Source: Pseudomonadota bacterium
GTDB lineage: Bacteria > Pseudomonadota > Alphaproteobacteria > Rhizobiales > Xanthobacteraceae
Assembly: GCA_018971625.1 (NCBI GenBank)
Contig: JAGXAJ010000020.1
Span: 1-58,065 of the forward strand
DNA length: 58,065 bases
Direction of reading: 5' to 3'
Shown here: piece by piece, positions 34,329-43,572 of the stretch
Layout: each line of letters opens with the position of its first letter
Numbering within the stretch: the stretch's first letter is position 1
The notes under the pieces: model-generated
Databases searched by the model: none
What the model was told of the DNA's origin: nothing
The model's input: only the letters and a program-made list of their open reading frames with translations
Position numbers and translations under genes: made by a program

Positions 34329-34994
34329 ATGACCGAAATCAATCTCGTACAATCGATGCATGCCTCCACCAAGCGTAACTACGTCCAGCGCGTGGTCGAG
34401 CACGACAAGGCGGAATCCGCCGAGGTGGCGCGACAATTCGGCCGCGACTATTGGGATGGCGAACGGCGCTATGGCTATGGCGGCTATCGCTATGACGGCC
34501 GCTGGCGGCCGCTGGCGCAGACCCTGATCGAACGCTACGGCATCAAGCCCGGCATGAGCGTGCTTGACGTCGGCTGCGGCAAGGGATTCCTGCTCTACGA
34601 ATTTACCCAGCTGGTTCCTGACTTGAAGATCGCCGGCATCGACATCTCGCAATACGGCGTCGATAACGCCAAAGAGGAAGTTCGTCCCTTCCTCAAGGTT
34701 GGAAGCGCGGCCGAATTGTCCTACCCCGACCACAGTTTTGACCTCGTCGTCTCACTGGGGGTACTGCACAATCTGCCACTGGAAGACGTGTGGCGGGCGG
34801 TCGCGGAGATCGAGCGGGTCGGCCGCGGCGCATCGAAATACCTGATGGTGGAGTCATTTCGCAACGAACGCGAAAAGGCCAATTTGCTGTATTGGCAACT
34901 CACCTGTCTGAGTTTCCACAGCCCGGAAACCTGGGCGTGGATCTACGCAAAATGCGGGTATACTGGCGATCATGGCTTCATCTTCTTCGAATAG
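34329..34994 (+). CDS. Class I SAM-dependent methyltransferase
   Basis: 221 residues. Motif I is VLDVGCGKGFLLYEF, followed by the acidic GIDISQYGVDNA (ribose-binding) and FDLVVSLGVLHNLPLEDV (motif IV region). The N-terminal QFGRDYWDGERRYGYGGYRY is aromatic-rich and resembles methyltransferases of O-antigen and sugar clusters. It probably methylates a hydroxyl or amino group of the cluster's sugar. It overlaps the WbuC gene by 23 bases. Length and motifs are complete. Confidence 0.85.
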   Translation: MTEINLVQSMHASTKRNYVQRVVEHDKAESAEVARQFGRDYWDGERRYGYGGYRYDGRWRPLAQTLIERYGIKPGMSVLDVGCGKGFLLYEFTQLVPDLKIAGIDISQYGVDNAKEEVRPFLKVGSAAELSYPDHSFDLVVSLGVLHNLPLEDVWRAVAEIERVGRGASKYLMVESFRNEREKANLLYWQLTCLSFHSPETWAWIYAKCGYTGDHGFIFFE

Positions 34995-35553
34995 CGCTGG
35001 TGCGCATCCGCCTCTGCGCGCGCAAAATCCGGAAGTCTATTATTCGGATGCCGCGATCGTCACGGCAGATGACGGCGTGATTGCCGAACTCAAGCGGATC
35101 GCCGCCAACAACCCGCGACTGCGCAGCCGGCTTTGCACCCATCCCGATCCTTCCTCTTCCCTGCACGAGATGCTAATCGTGCACCACCGCGACGCCTATG
35201 TCCGCCCGCACAAGCATCTCGGCAAGCCCGAATCGTTCCACGTCATCGAGGGCACCGCGCGTGTGGTGGTTTTCGAGGATGATGGCAAAATCCGCGACGT
35301 GCTCGACATGGCGCCCTACGGCCAGGGCAAACTCTGCTATTACCGGATGCCCGACCAGGTGTTCCACTCGATCCTGATCACGTCGGAATGGCTGGTGTTC
35401 CACGAGACCACCGCCGGCCCATTCGATCCCTCCCGTACCGAGTTTCCCGATTGGGCGCCGGACGGGAGTGATGCGGATGCGGTAAGGAGTTTCACCGCGA
35501 ACGTTGCAACCTTTGCAGCGACGCATCAAAACAAACATTCACAGCGGACGTAG
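34972..35553 (+). CDS. WbuC-family cupin-fold metalloprotein
   Basis: 193 residues with a cupin barrel. The metal-binding part HKHLGKPESFHVIEGTARVV and the later FHSILITSEWLVFHETTAGP fit the WbuC family, found at the ends of O-antigen loci in enterobacteria. Function of WbuC is not established; isomerase/epimerase or regulatory roles have been suggested from the fold. The start ATG lies inside the end of the methyltransferase gene. Its presence is another sign that the operon serves O-antigen-like surface sugars. Confidence 0.85.
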   Translation: MASSSSNSAGAHPPLRAQNPEVYYSDAAIVTADDGVIAELKRIAANNPRLRSRLCTHPDPSSSLHEMLIVHHRDAYVRPHKHLGKPESFHVIEGTARVVVFEDDGKIRDVLDMAPYGQGKLCYYRMPDQVFHSILITSEWLVFHETTAGPFDPSRTEFPDWAPDGSDADAVRSFTANVATFAATHQNKHSQRT

Positions 35554-35561
35554 ACGTCGTG

Positions 35562-37283
35562 ATGAACCTTTCGGAACCCGGCGACGGGACATCGCCGCCG
35601 CCGTCTGGTCTCGCTTATGTGTGGGTCGCCGGAATCCTCGCCTTCCTGACAAGTGCTCCCGCGTTGTTTACGCGCGGCCTAATTGGCGATGACTGGACCA
35701 GCTACTACGTTTTCTGGACCGAAGGGCCCAGCGGATTTGTGCACTGGATGCGCGAAGTGGCTCATGTCGGCTATTCGATCCCCATGCTGCTGTTCTCTTA
35801 CCTCGGCCGCGATACGCCGAACGTTTGGGCACGGATCATCGGATTGACCTGTCATTGTTTGAACGGCGTCCTGCTTTACAGGATTTTGAGTCAATCCCCG
35901 CACACGCGCCGGATCGCCGCTCTGACGTCAGCATTCTTCCTACTGACGCCATTTTACGTCATTCGCCTGACGCTAAACGCTGCCTACGATTTTTTTCTGG
36001 TCTTCTACCTCATGTCGTATGTAGCGATGAACTCATCGTCGCGATATCTGCGTTGGTTGGCTCCTCTCAGCCTGTTTTTCTCGCTTTCGCTAGAAACACT
36101 GATCGCGCTTGAGCCGTTTCGTCTGTTGCTCGCCAGCCGAAGCGAGCAATCGTGGTGGACATGGTTTACGAAGCTGGTACCATTTGGCTTGACAGTCGTG
36201 CTTGTCGTCGCGTTGCGCATCACGATCTTGGGAAAGAGTGGCCATTACGCCGGGCAATATGCTCCGGTGAATGATTTCGCGGTCACCATGGCGGCTTTGT
36301 CGCGCCACCTAGACGCTTTCCCAGCTGGATTATCCTATGCGTTCAATCATGGTATCCGTTTTCTTGGATACACGGCCTCTGCGATAGTTCTGTTTGTCAG
36401 CGTCACGGGTTCCGTCTTTCTCGGCACCCGAACGTTTCGAACCCCATGGCTCTTGAAGTCTTCGGCAGTTGCAAAAAATACCGCCTTGCTGATTTTGACG
36501 GGAGCTCTGGTCATATTGCTCGGTGCCCTGCCCTATGCGCTAGCGGGAGTTTATGGCGATGTAACGCGAGCCGAGTCGCGCCTACTCTTTCCTTCACAAT
36601 TTGGCATCCTGCTGCTGCTGGCAATAACCACGCAGTGCTTTCCAACGCCACGATTGCGTGCCGGTATCGCCGGAGGTGCAATCGCGGTGTTCGCGCTATC
36701 GATGGCCCACGACGCAAAATGGCTCCTCTATGACGGCCTCGTCACCAGCGATCTGCTGCGTCAGACTAGGGCAGCCCTGCTTGTTGATCCGACACCGAAA
36801 GTCGTCAAGCTCAAAATCTCCGATAGCGGCCTGCTGTTTTTCCGGAACCGCTGCCTTGGTGCACCGGACATGAACAGCGCGCAGACGCTCCTTCGAGACG
36901 ACCAGACGCCGCCATCGTATATCTACACGGACACGTGCGGGGATTTCACCAACCCCAACATTGTCCCCCGGGGCTACTGTCCCGTTTCGTATCTCGACGA
37001 TCACCGCTGTCCGCCGCATCGCGAGACGTGGCTCTATACAGCAGCACCTGGCATTCCGCTGCTCGACGACATCGGAATGATCGAGCTACTGTCCGCCGTC
37101 ATCGACCGATCATCGTCGGCGACTGATGGGCGCGGCAAACTTGTAAAACTCACGGACGAACTGCAGTCGCCGATTGGCCGTGCTGAATTCCGTCCCCCAT
37201 GTCACCGCACGGCTGTGCAAGCTTTGCTCTGGTTGCTTGCACTACCCGTTTCAAGCTGCGAAAATATCCGTTCGGGAGGTTGA
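35562..37283 (+). CDS. Large membrane protein, GT-C-like (candidate glycosyltransferase)
   Basis: 573 residues with about ten or eleven hydrophobic segments and a soluble C-terminal part from about residue 410 rich in cysteines (FRNRCLG, TDTCGDF, RGYCPVS, DHRCPPH), likely periplasmic. The first external loop carries LIGDDWTSYY (DDW at about 43-45), the place where GT-C glycosyltransferases have their catalytic acidic motif. No closer family is recognised. The local base composition looks lower in GC than the operon upstream, suggesting a different origin. A protein with the same layout (MDDW loop) is encoded at 39763-41433. It may add the cluster's sugar to a lipid-linked acceptor on the periplasmic side. 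Confidence 0.65.
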   Translation: MNLSEPGDGTSPPPSGLAYVWVAGILAFLTSAPALFTRGLIGDDWTSYYVFWTEGPSGFVHWMREVAHVGYSIPMLLFSYLGRDTPNVWARIIGLTCHCLNGVLLYRILSQSPHTRRIAALTSAFFLLTPFYVIRLTLNAAYDFFLVFYLMSYVAMNSSSRYLRWLAPLSLFFSLSLETLIALEPFRLLLASRSEQSWWTWFTKLVPFGLTVVLVVALRITILGKSGHYAGQYAPVNDFAVTMAALSRHLDAFPAGLSYAFNHGIRFLGYTASAIVLFVSVTGSVFLGTRTFRTPWLLKSSAVAKNTALLILTGALVILLGALPYALAGVYGDVTRAESRLLFPSQFGILLLLAITTQCFPTPRLRAGIAGGAIAVFALSMAHDAKWLLYDGLVTSDLLRQTRAALLVDPTPKVVKLKISDSGLLFFRNRCLGAPDMNSAQTLLRDDQTPPSYIYTDTCGDFTNPNIVPRGYCPVSYLDDHRCPPHRETWLYTAAPGIPLLDDIGMIELLSAVIDRSSSATDGRGKLVKLTDELQSPIGRAEFRPPCHRTAVQALLWLLALPVSSCENIRSGG

Positions 37284-37476
37284 ATTGCACGATAGCTAAT
37301 CGCTGTTGGCATCACGCGATGTCGGATCATGTTAATAGTTAAGGCTGACTCGGCCATCAATCAGCACCTGATCAATGGATCAGAAGGACTGAAGGGGTAG
37401 ATCGGTCATCACGAAACGGCGCGCAATTCCGGTTCGAGGAATCTTCATCGTCGAGCGCCAAGAGATTGAACCAGAC
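37284..37476. promoter_or_regulatory. Intergenic region with a small hairpin, likely promoter of the next pair
   Basis: 193 bases after the 14-gene run. A perfect inverted repeat CTGATC-AATG-GATCAG is at 37368-37383. It is AT-richer than its surroundings and probably holds a promoter for the methyltransferase/oxidoreductase pair; no box could be assigned. Confidence 0.35.
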
Positions 37477-38697
37477 ATGGCTTACGACAAGCTGTTTCAG
37501 TATTACGCGCACGAACAGTTCTTGCCGACATTCGGCAATTTCGAGGACGCCAGCAAGCTCGCCCAGTACACAGCGGCGCGACGAACCGTGTTCGCCGAAA
37601 AGCTGTTGCTACCGATCCGGATATTCGAAGGCGCCGACGTATTGGAGTTCGGTCCGGATACCGGCGAGAACGCGCTGGTGTTTGCTCAATGGGGCGCCAC
37701 GCTGACGCTGGCCGAACCCAATCTGCACGCCCATGGCCAGATCCGTCAGTATTTCAAGCGCTTCGGTCTGAACGACCGTATCACCAACCTGCGCAGCGAC
37801 GATATCGAGGCCTTCGCCAGTGATCGCAAATACGACCTGATCGATGCTGAAGGCTTTATTTATACGGTGCAGCCTACCAGCCTCTGGCTCAGCACGTTTA
37901 GCCGCAATCTCAAACCGGGTGGCTATGCCGTCGTCTCCTACTACGAGACCCGCGGCACGTTTATCGAACTGGTTCTGAAGGCTATCCATTCATCTTGCAA
38001 GCAATTGACGGCGCTCGAACCCGTCGCAGCAGCGGAAAAACTCTACCGGGTCAAATGGGATAGCATCCCGCACACGCGGGCATTTAGCTCGTGGGTCCGC
38101 GACGTACTGGAAAATCCTTTTGTCCGGCTGCGCTATTTCCTGGATGCTGCGGATCTCTGCCGGCAGGCCAACGATCACGATTTCGACGTGCATTCTTCAT
38201 GGCCGCTGTATCGCGACTTGCTCGATATCTATTGGCACAAGAAAGCTCTTGCGGCTGAAGAGTTGCTTCGGCGGAATATCAGCCACCTCAAGCGAAGCCC
38301 AATCAGCTTTCTTTCGGGACAAAAGTTGTATTTGGTCGGAAAGACCGAGGAAATCGAGACTGTGACGGCGTTGGTCGATTCGCTGGTTGCAGAGGTCGAT
38401 GCCCTGATCGACAATCCATTCGGCGATCGGCTTCGTCCTTTTTTGTTGGGGCTGCAGCAACTCCGGCGATTGATGAGGACAGCGAATATCCTGGTCGACG
38501 AACCGAAGGCGATTGACGAATTCGACGCGCTGCTGGAGTCGCTCGAGCTCATTTTTGGCGCTGTCAAAACCCGGAACGTCGACGAAATCAGCAGGTTGAC
38601 TAGCGAAAATCCGGCCTTCATCGCGGCATGGGGGATGCCAACCCATTTCCTGGTGTTACGCAAACGATTTGCGCCACAACAGGCGCCTTCGAGTTGA
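37477..38697 (+). CDS. SAM-dependent methyltransferase with long C-terminal region
   Basis: 406 residues. The SAM fold occupies about 45-160: VLEFGPDTGENALVFAQWG (motif I), LTLAEPNLHAHGQI, then NLRSDDIEAFA and LKPGGYAVVSYYETRG. The remaining 240 residues are mostly helical and not recognised; they include SSWVRDVLENPFVRLRYFLD and a stretch of repeated Leu-rich helices. It is likely a methyltransferase of sugar or lipid-linked glycan. The next gene starts within its stop codon (TTGA overlap), so the two are translationally coupled. Confidence 0.78.
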   Translation: MAYDKLFQYYAHEQFLPTFGNFEDASKLAQYTAARRTVFAEKLLLPIRIFEGADVLEFGPDTGENALVFAQWGATLTLAEPNLHAHGQIRQYFKRFGLNDRITNLRSDDIEAFASDRKYDLIDAEGFIYTVQPTSLWLSTFSRNLKPGGYAVVSYYETRGTFIELVLKAIHSSCKQLTALEPVAAAEKLYRVKWDSIPHTRAFSSWVRDVLENPFVRLRYFLDAADLCRQANDHDFDVHSSWPLYRDLLDIYWHKKALAAEELLRRNISHLKRSPISFLSGQKLYLVGKTEEIETVTALVDSLVAEVDALIDNPFGDRLRPFLLGLQQLRRLMRTANILVDEPKAIDEFDALLESLELIFGAVKTRNVDEISRLTSENPAFIAAWGMPTHFLVLRKRFAPQQAPSS

Positions 38698-39731
38698 CCG
38701 TCGGCATCGGCATCATCGGCGCCGGTATGGTAGGCCAGATGTGTCATCTCGCAAATTACGTCGCCAATCCTCAATGCCGCGTCGTCGCGCTGGCCGATCT
38801 TCGGCCGGACTTGGCGGCGGCCGCAGCGACGAAATTCGGCGTCAATCGGGTCTATCGCACACATCTGGAATTGTTGGCGAATCCTGAGGTGACTGCCGTC
38901 GTGGTCGTGACCCGGCGGCGCGCCACCGGCCCGATCGTATTGGACGCGCTCAACAGCGGCCGGCACGTATTGTCGGAAAAGCCAATGGCTTACACGACGG
39001 AACAGGCACGTACCCTGGCTGGGGCCGCCCGGCAACGCAACCTGGTCTATGGCATCGGCTACATGAAGCGCCATGACGCCGGGGTGGCGCGAGCAATGAC
39101 GCTCCTAAAGCGGCTACGCGCAGATCGATCGCTTGGCGACATCATCAGTGCGCATGGTTGGTGTTTTGCCGGCGAGACCGGTGGTCAACAAGGCGCCTTC
39201 ACCATGACCGCCGAGCCACGACCTGACGGGCTCGTGCTGTGGCCGGACGGTCCGGACTGGATGCCAACGCCAATGCGGACTGCTTACGACACCTTCTTGA
39301 ATGTCTACAGCCACATCATCAACCTCGCCCGCTATGTGCTGGGCGATTCGCCAAAGCTCGTCGAAAGCAGTATCTCCGCTTCTCCAACCGCGGCGGTAAG
39401 CCTCGATTTCAATGGCATCCCCTGCACGCTACAACTCGCCAATGAGGCTTCGGGCGTGTGGCGTGAAGGCCTTGTCGTCACTTTCGAACGCGGCTCGTTG
39501 ACGATCGAGCTGCCACCTCCCTTCGCCGACGGCGCCGAGGCGCGTGTCATCCTGGAAGACGGCCGCCAAACAAGCGAACTGCCCTGCGGCGATAGCTGGG
39601 CATTCCGTCGACAGGCGGACGCGTTCGTGACCAACATCCTGCATGGAACAATACCGCTCGCCTCCGGCGAAGACTCGGTCGAGGATATCGCGCTCGCCGA
39701 GACGGTTTGGCAACGGCACGCCGCTACCTGA
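38694..39731 (+). CDS. Gfo/Idh/MocA-family NAD(P)-dependent oxidoreductase
   Basis: 345 residues from a TTG that overlaps the previous stop (TTGA). GIGIIGAGMVGQMCHLANYV is the nucleotide site at the very N-terminus; HVLSEKPMAYTTEQA contains the family's EKP catalytic lysine, and GIGYMKRHDAGVARAM and NVYSHIINLARYVLGD follow in the substrate domain. It oxidises or reduces a sugar or nucleotide sugar. An ATG at 38628 would add 22 residues that overlap the methyltransferase and lack similarity. It ends 31 bases before a convergent membrane-protein gene. Substrate unknown. Confidence 0.87.
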   Translation: MTVGIGIIGAGMVGQMCHLANYVANPQCRVVALADLRPDLAAAAATKFGVNRVYRTHLELLANPEVTAVVVVTRRRATGPIVLDALNSGRHVLSEKPMAYTTEQARTLAGAARQRNLVYGIGYMKRHDAGVARAMTLLKRLRADRSLGDIISAHGWCFAGETGGQQGAFTMTAEPRPDGLVLWPDGPDWMPTPMRTAYDTFLNVYSHIINLARYVLGDSPKLVESSISASPTAAVSLDFNGIPCTLQLANEASGVWREGLVVTFERGSLTIELPPPFADGAEARVILEDGRQTSELPCGDSWAFRRQADAFVTNILHGTIPLASGEDSVEDIALAETVWQRHAAT

Positions 39732-39762
39732 TCACAACGCTGCGCCGCCCCAATGGCGAAAT

Positions 39763-41433
39763 CTATTTCGAGCCCGTCGCCGGCAGAACACCTGCAATTG
39801 GCCCCACATCGATTTTCACGTTCGCAAGCTGTGCAAGAAATTCCGTAGCATCGCATCGTCCCAACAACCGGCAAGCATAATAGTGTCGGACCAGCCTGCT
39901 GTTGGGCGCAGCGGCAGATCCTGGCTCGAGCACAATCGTGGCCTGCGGTCCGGACGGATCCATGTGATGGAACGCGCTACCCTCGATATTTCGGGCGGCT
40001 TCCATTTCCTGTAGGATGGTTGGCCGTTCGCCCTGCTGGCTATAGCCAAAAAAAGGGTGATCGCCCCAGGCCAGCTGCAACATGCCGGTGACCTCCGCGA
40101 GACCGAACGGGACATGCTGTGACGTATGGTCGGCGAAGCCGTCATTCAGATCGTATACGATAGCCGTCGGCATCGGCATTTTCGCCAGATGGCTGAACAA
40201 GGATTCTTGCTTCAAGGCCCTCGCCTGCAGGAAAAAGTAGCTGCTCCAAAGCGCCGCGAGCGACACGATCGCAGCCAAACCGAATACGCCGACGAAAGCA
40301 GCCTTGCGGCCGACAATGCTTTCTCCAACGCGCTTGGCCGCGAGGACGAAGAACGCCCCCGGCAGACCGAACAACAGCAAATGACGGGTCTCGTAGAAAT
40401 GCAGATTTGGCCGAATGCCCGCAATGAGATAGGGCAGCGCGAGCGCAAAGAATAGCAGCACACTCAACAATAAGGGCACACCGATGCGAAAGATCGACCA
40501 GCGCGATCGTCTGCCCTTGAAAGCCAGAACAAGGCTAACGACCAGTATCACCGCGATTGGAATCAGCAACAGCTTGAAATCGAGTGCTGCCCGGCCCGCC
40601 CTGGCAATAACGTTCATGTACCCGACCTCAAAGAAACTGTGCCATCCGTCGAGTAGATCGGAGAACGTCGGCTGACGGATTTCGTAATAGCTTGCATATG
40701 CACCCACGCGCCTGAACCAGGTGTTGAGCGCTCCCCAATACAACAGAGGAAGGACGACGAATTCCGGATATCCCGCGATACAGCGCCAACCCGACAACAA
40801 GAGCCGACGGATCGCGCCCGACTTCCGGTTGCAGTCGCGCCAAGCGGCCACGAACAGGCCGAACATTGCAAACACATAGAGCGCCATCAGCGAATTCAGC
40901 TCGAAGCTGAGGAAGAACACCGAGGCCGACGCCAGCCGGAGTGCGGCATGCCCGATGCCTTTGGCTTTGAAGGCCAGCACCAACAGCCACATGCCGACGA
41001 AAAACAGCCCGAAGCTGAAGACATAAACGGCGTTCGCCTTGCCGGCCCACATCTGATAGCCGGGATAAATCCAGACAAGCAGTGCGACCCCGGCAGCTTC
41101 CGCCCGGCTCAGCAGGCCGGTGCGCGCCCCCGCCAGAAAAAGGCAGATCGCTCCCGTGAGAATGGCCGCGATCGCCATTGTCTTCATCACAAGAACTGGA
41201 ACCCCGGTCATATTGGCGAAGCTGTAATACGCAAAGAACACCGGGTGACCAGCGCCCTTGAACAGGAAATCGATATCGACTGGATAGTTTGGACCCGGCT
41301 TAAGCACCAGCCAATCATCCATGAACATGCTGCCGTTCAAAAAAAGCGGCGCGTGCGCCAGCAGCAACAGGGCTACCACGATCGCGATGGCTCGAACCGG
41401 GGACAGCTCCCAATTGCCAGCGGAAAAAGGCAT
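39763..41433 (-). CDS. Large membrane protein, GT-C-like (second candidate)
   Basis: 556 residues, about ten to twelve membrane helices followed by a soluble tail of roughly 150 residues. The first external loop has LNGSMFMDDWLVLK (DDW at 39-41), at the same place as in the plus-strand protein 35562-37283; the two share layout and length but little direct identity by eye. The start chosen is the ATG at 41433 with GGGGAA about 8 nt upstream; starts at 41457, 41463 and 41481 lack a ribosome site. It is convergent with the Gfo/Idh gene. GT-C or polymerase activity is an inference from topology and the acidic loop. Confidence 0.65.
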   Translation of the reverse strand: MPFSAGNWELSPVRAIAIVVALLLLAHAPLFLNGSMFMDDWLVLKPGPNYPVDIDFLFKGAGHPVFFAYYSFANMTGVPVLVMKTMAIAAILTGAICLFLAGARTGLLSRAEAAGVALLVWIYPGYQMWAGKANAVYVFSFGLFFVGMWLLVLAFKAKGIGHAALRLASASVFFLSFELNSLMALYVFAMFGLFVAAWRDCNRKSGAIRRLLLSGWRCIAGYPEFVVLPLLYWGALNTWFRRVGAYASYYEIRQPTFSDLLDGWHSFFEVGYMNVIARAGRAALDFKLLLIPIAVILVVSLVLAFKGRRSRWSIFRIGVPLLLSVLLFFALALPYLIAGIRPNLHFYETRHLLLFGLPGAFFVLAAKRVGESIVGRKAAFVGVFGLAAIVSLAALWSSYFFLQARALKQESLFSHLAKMPMPTAIVYDLNDGFADHTSQHVPFGLAEVTGMLQLAWGDHPFFGYSQQGERPTILQEMEAARNIEGSAFHHMDPSGPQATIVLEPGSAAAPNSRLVRHYYACRLLGRCDATEFLAQLANVKIDVGPIAGVLPATGSK

Positions 41434-41623
41434 AGCTATTCCCCGAGTAAGCCGCATGCTCATTTGAGGCGAGAATCGCAATGCACCGATAAATCCATCG
41501 TCAGGAGGTCATTGACCAGGAAAACCCGCCCTCATATAGCTGCCGACGTCGAAAACCAGAAGCCGCCAATACCATCGACGCTCCGATCAGCTCATTTTCA
41601 AATCCCGTCGCTTAGGTGACCCA

Positions 41624-42130
41624 ATGAGCATTTTGCCAGGGCCGCTGCAAATCACAGGCATCGTGCTGAGCGTCACTCTGCCGCTTGTTTTGTACGTTTA
41701 TGCCCGGATCGGCGCCTTTGGTGGTCCAGGCAGGCTATTCCGGGCCGCCTGCATCACTGTTGTCGGCCTCTTGGTGCTCGCCTGCCTTGCGCTGCCAGGC
41801 CCGCGAGCGCTCGACGATGTGTTCGGCGGTGCGCTGCTTCTGCTCACCGCAATCCTGCTCTGTCACGTTTTGTGGAGCCTCCTTGCCTGGGGCTTTACGG
41901 TCACGCTGCTGACCGCGATCGCCAGCGCCGCGCGACCTATGACCCTCGAGCAATGGATTTCGGCTTACATGCAGGGCGGCGATCTCGGCGGGTTCGCGCA
42001 TAACCGGCTGCGTCTGCTGGTCGGCTCCGGCATGGTGGTTGCGCGAAGCGGCAAGATCACAGTCACTTCGTTTGGCCTGCTCACGGCGAGGCTGGTCAGG
42101 CTTATTCGTTTGGCGACCGGCATGGGATAG
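41624..42130 (+). CDS. Small membrane protein, unknown (paralogue A)
   Basis: 168 residues with four predicted membrane helices (about 8-25, 40-57, 65-82, 85-102) and a cytoplasmic tail containing GDLGGFAHNRLRLLVGSGMV and KITVTSFGLLTARLVRLIRL. The following gene encodes a protein with the same plan and a similar tail. It starts at an ATG after a 190-base gap and its stop directly touches the next ATG. I do not recognise a family. Location between a GT-C-like gene and a GT2 suggests a role in handling lipid-linked sugars, but this is contextual only. Confidence 0.65.
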   Translation: MSILPGPLQITGIVLSVTLPLVLYVYARIGAFGGPGRLFRAACITVVGLLVLACLALPGPRALDDVFGGALLLLTAILLCHVLWSLLAWGFTVTLLTAIASAARPMTLEQWISAYMQGGDLGGFAHNRLRLLVGSGMVVARSGKITVTSFGLLTARLVRLIRLATGMG

Positions 42131-42679
42131 ATGGCAATGATGTCGTTCGTCTGTGGACTTGGCGGCGTTTTACTGTTCACGATCCTGGCGCCAGCCCTGC
42201 AGGCCATTGCGCGACGAGCGGGATCGTCGGTTGCGCCGGTGGCTCTGCTCGCGATTGCCGCCGTGATGTCGCATATGATCTGCGTAGCGTTGGGCGCCTT
42301 CAGCTTGCAACACTTCCAGTACTGGAATACCGCATCAATCTTTGCTTTCGGCGTCATGTTGTACGTTTTCGCCTTCGGCGCGGTTTATAAATCCGTGTCG
42401 CTTGAAATCCTGCTTGACCTTGCGCAGCGGCCAGAACGCGCGGCTCCCCTTGCCGATATTGTCGGTCGCAAGGTTCCCGAAATATTCCGCGGGCGAACCG
42501 ATATCCTGGTCAGCGGCGGCCAGATCGAGCGTACCGACACGCGTTTTGCTGTAACCACCGCCGGTCGCGCGACCGCAGGCCGGATTGCAATGCTGCGCCA
42601 CATATTCGCGATCGGCGACACCGGACTTTACGACTTTGCTGAACCGACAACGGGATCTGAAAAAGCGCCGAATTCGTGA
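42131..42679 (+). CDS. Small membrane protein, unknown (paralogue B)
   Basis: 182 residues with four membrane helices and a tail with FRGRTDILVSGGQIERTDTR followed by FAVTTAGRATAGRIAML. The tail aligns by eye with that of the preceding protein (a Gly-rich turn, basic residues, a T-x-x-G step, then R-x2-R-I/L-x-R helix), so the two look like tandem paralogues that may form a heteromer. ATG directly follows the previous TAG. The next gene is a frameshifted GT2 127 bases on. Function unknown. Confidence 0.65.
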   Translation: MAMMSFVCGLGGVLLFTILAPALQAIARRAGSSVAPVALLAIAAVMSHMICVALGAFSLQHFQYWNTASIFAFGVMLYVFAFGAVYKSVSLEILLDLAQRPERAAPLADIVGRKVPEIFRGRTDILVSGGQIERTDTRFAVTTAGRATAGRIAMLRHIFAIGDTGLYDFAEPTTGSEKAPNS

Positions 42680-42805
42680 AAAGTCCCGGAGGCTCACCCA
42701 AAGCTGTGTATGTTGTATTGTTCGCAACGGCAGGATGCCGTAGACCGTCATGGCAGCCAATTTGGCGATGGAACCCCCGTCAAAGTCATTTGGAAGTATA
42801 GCAAA

Positions 42806-43566
42806 ATGCCCTCAAACGGACCGGACAAACGGCTCACCATCGTCATTCCCGCTCTCAACGAGCAGGAGAAGATCGCAGAAACGATCGAAGGCGTGCTCCC
42901 GCTCGCGCGCGCGAGCTGCTCGACGATTTTGAAATTATTCTGATCGACGATGGCAGCACCGACAATACCGGCGCGATCATGGATCGTTTTGCCGCCGAAG
43001 AGCCACGGATACTCGTCGTGCATCACGCGCAGCGACAGGGGGTGGGCGCCGGATTCAAATCAGCCTTGCAGCGTGCGAAGTTCGGCGCCATCACGCTGAT
43101 CCCGGGCGATCACGCCTTCCAGAACAAAGGCATAGCCCGGATGTTCAAGGCCGCCGGCGCGGCCGATATCGTGATCACCTATCGCGACAACCAATCCGAC
43201 CGCTCACTCAACCGGTCGTTTCAGTCGCACGCACTACGGTTCGTGCTGAATTGCATATTCGGCTTCTGGCTGTTCGATTATCACAGCATGATCATCTACC
43301 CGGTGAAATGGCTGCGGCAGATCCCGGTCAAGGCCGACGGTTACGGCTACCAGATTTGTTCCTTGATCTCGCTGTTGCAACTCGGACTCACCCATGTGCA
43401 AGTTCCCGTGAGTCTCAATGCAGAACTGAGGGGGTCCTCCCGGGCACTCCGGCCGCGTACTTATCTTGAACTCGGCATGACCGTATTCTCCCTGCTCCGC
43501 CGGGCTCCGATTCGTCATATCGATGCCTCGCAGGTGCCGGCGCAGACCGAGCGCGGGCCGCGCTAA
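42806..43566 (+). pseudogene. Glycosyltransferase family 2, frameshifted at a CG dinucleotide run
   Basis: The first frame (ATG at 42806 with GGAAG 9 nt upstream) reads RLTIVIPALNEQEKIAETIE and then runs out of frame to a stop at 42943. After shifting, the sequence continues as ELLDDFEIILIDDGSTDNTG and TLIPGDHAFQNKGIARM through to 43566, a full GT2 of about 250 residues with the DDGSTDN nucleotide motif. The break is at CGCGCGCGCG (42904-42913): four CG units would restore a continuous frame, five are present. It is either a recent inactivating slip, a phase-variable switch or an assembly error. The rest of the gene shows no further damage. DPM1-like GT2 enzymes charge polyprenyl phosphate with a sugar. 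Confidence 0.8.
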
Positions 43567-43572
43567 CAGCCC

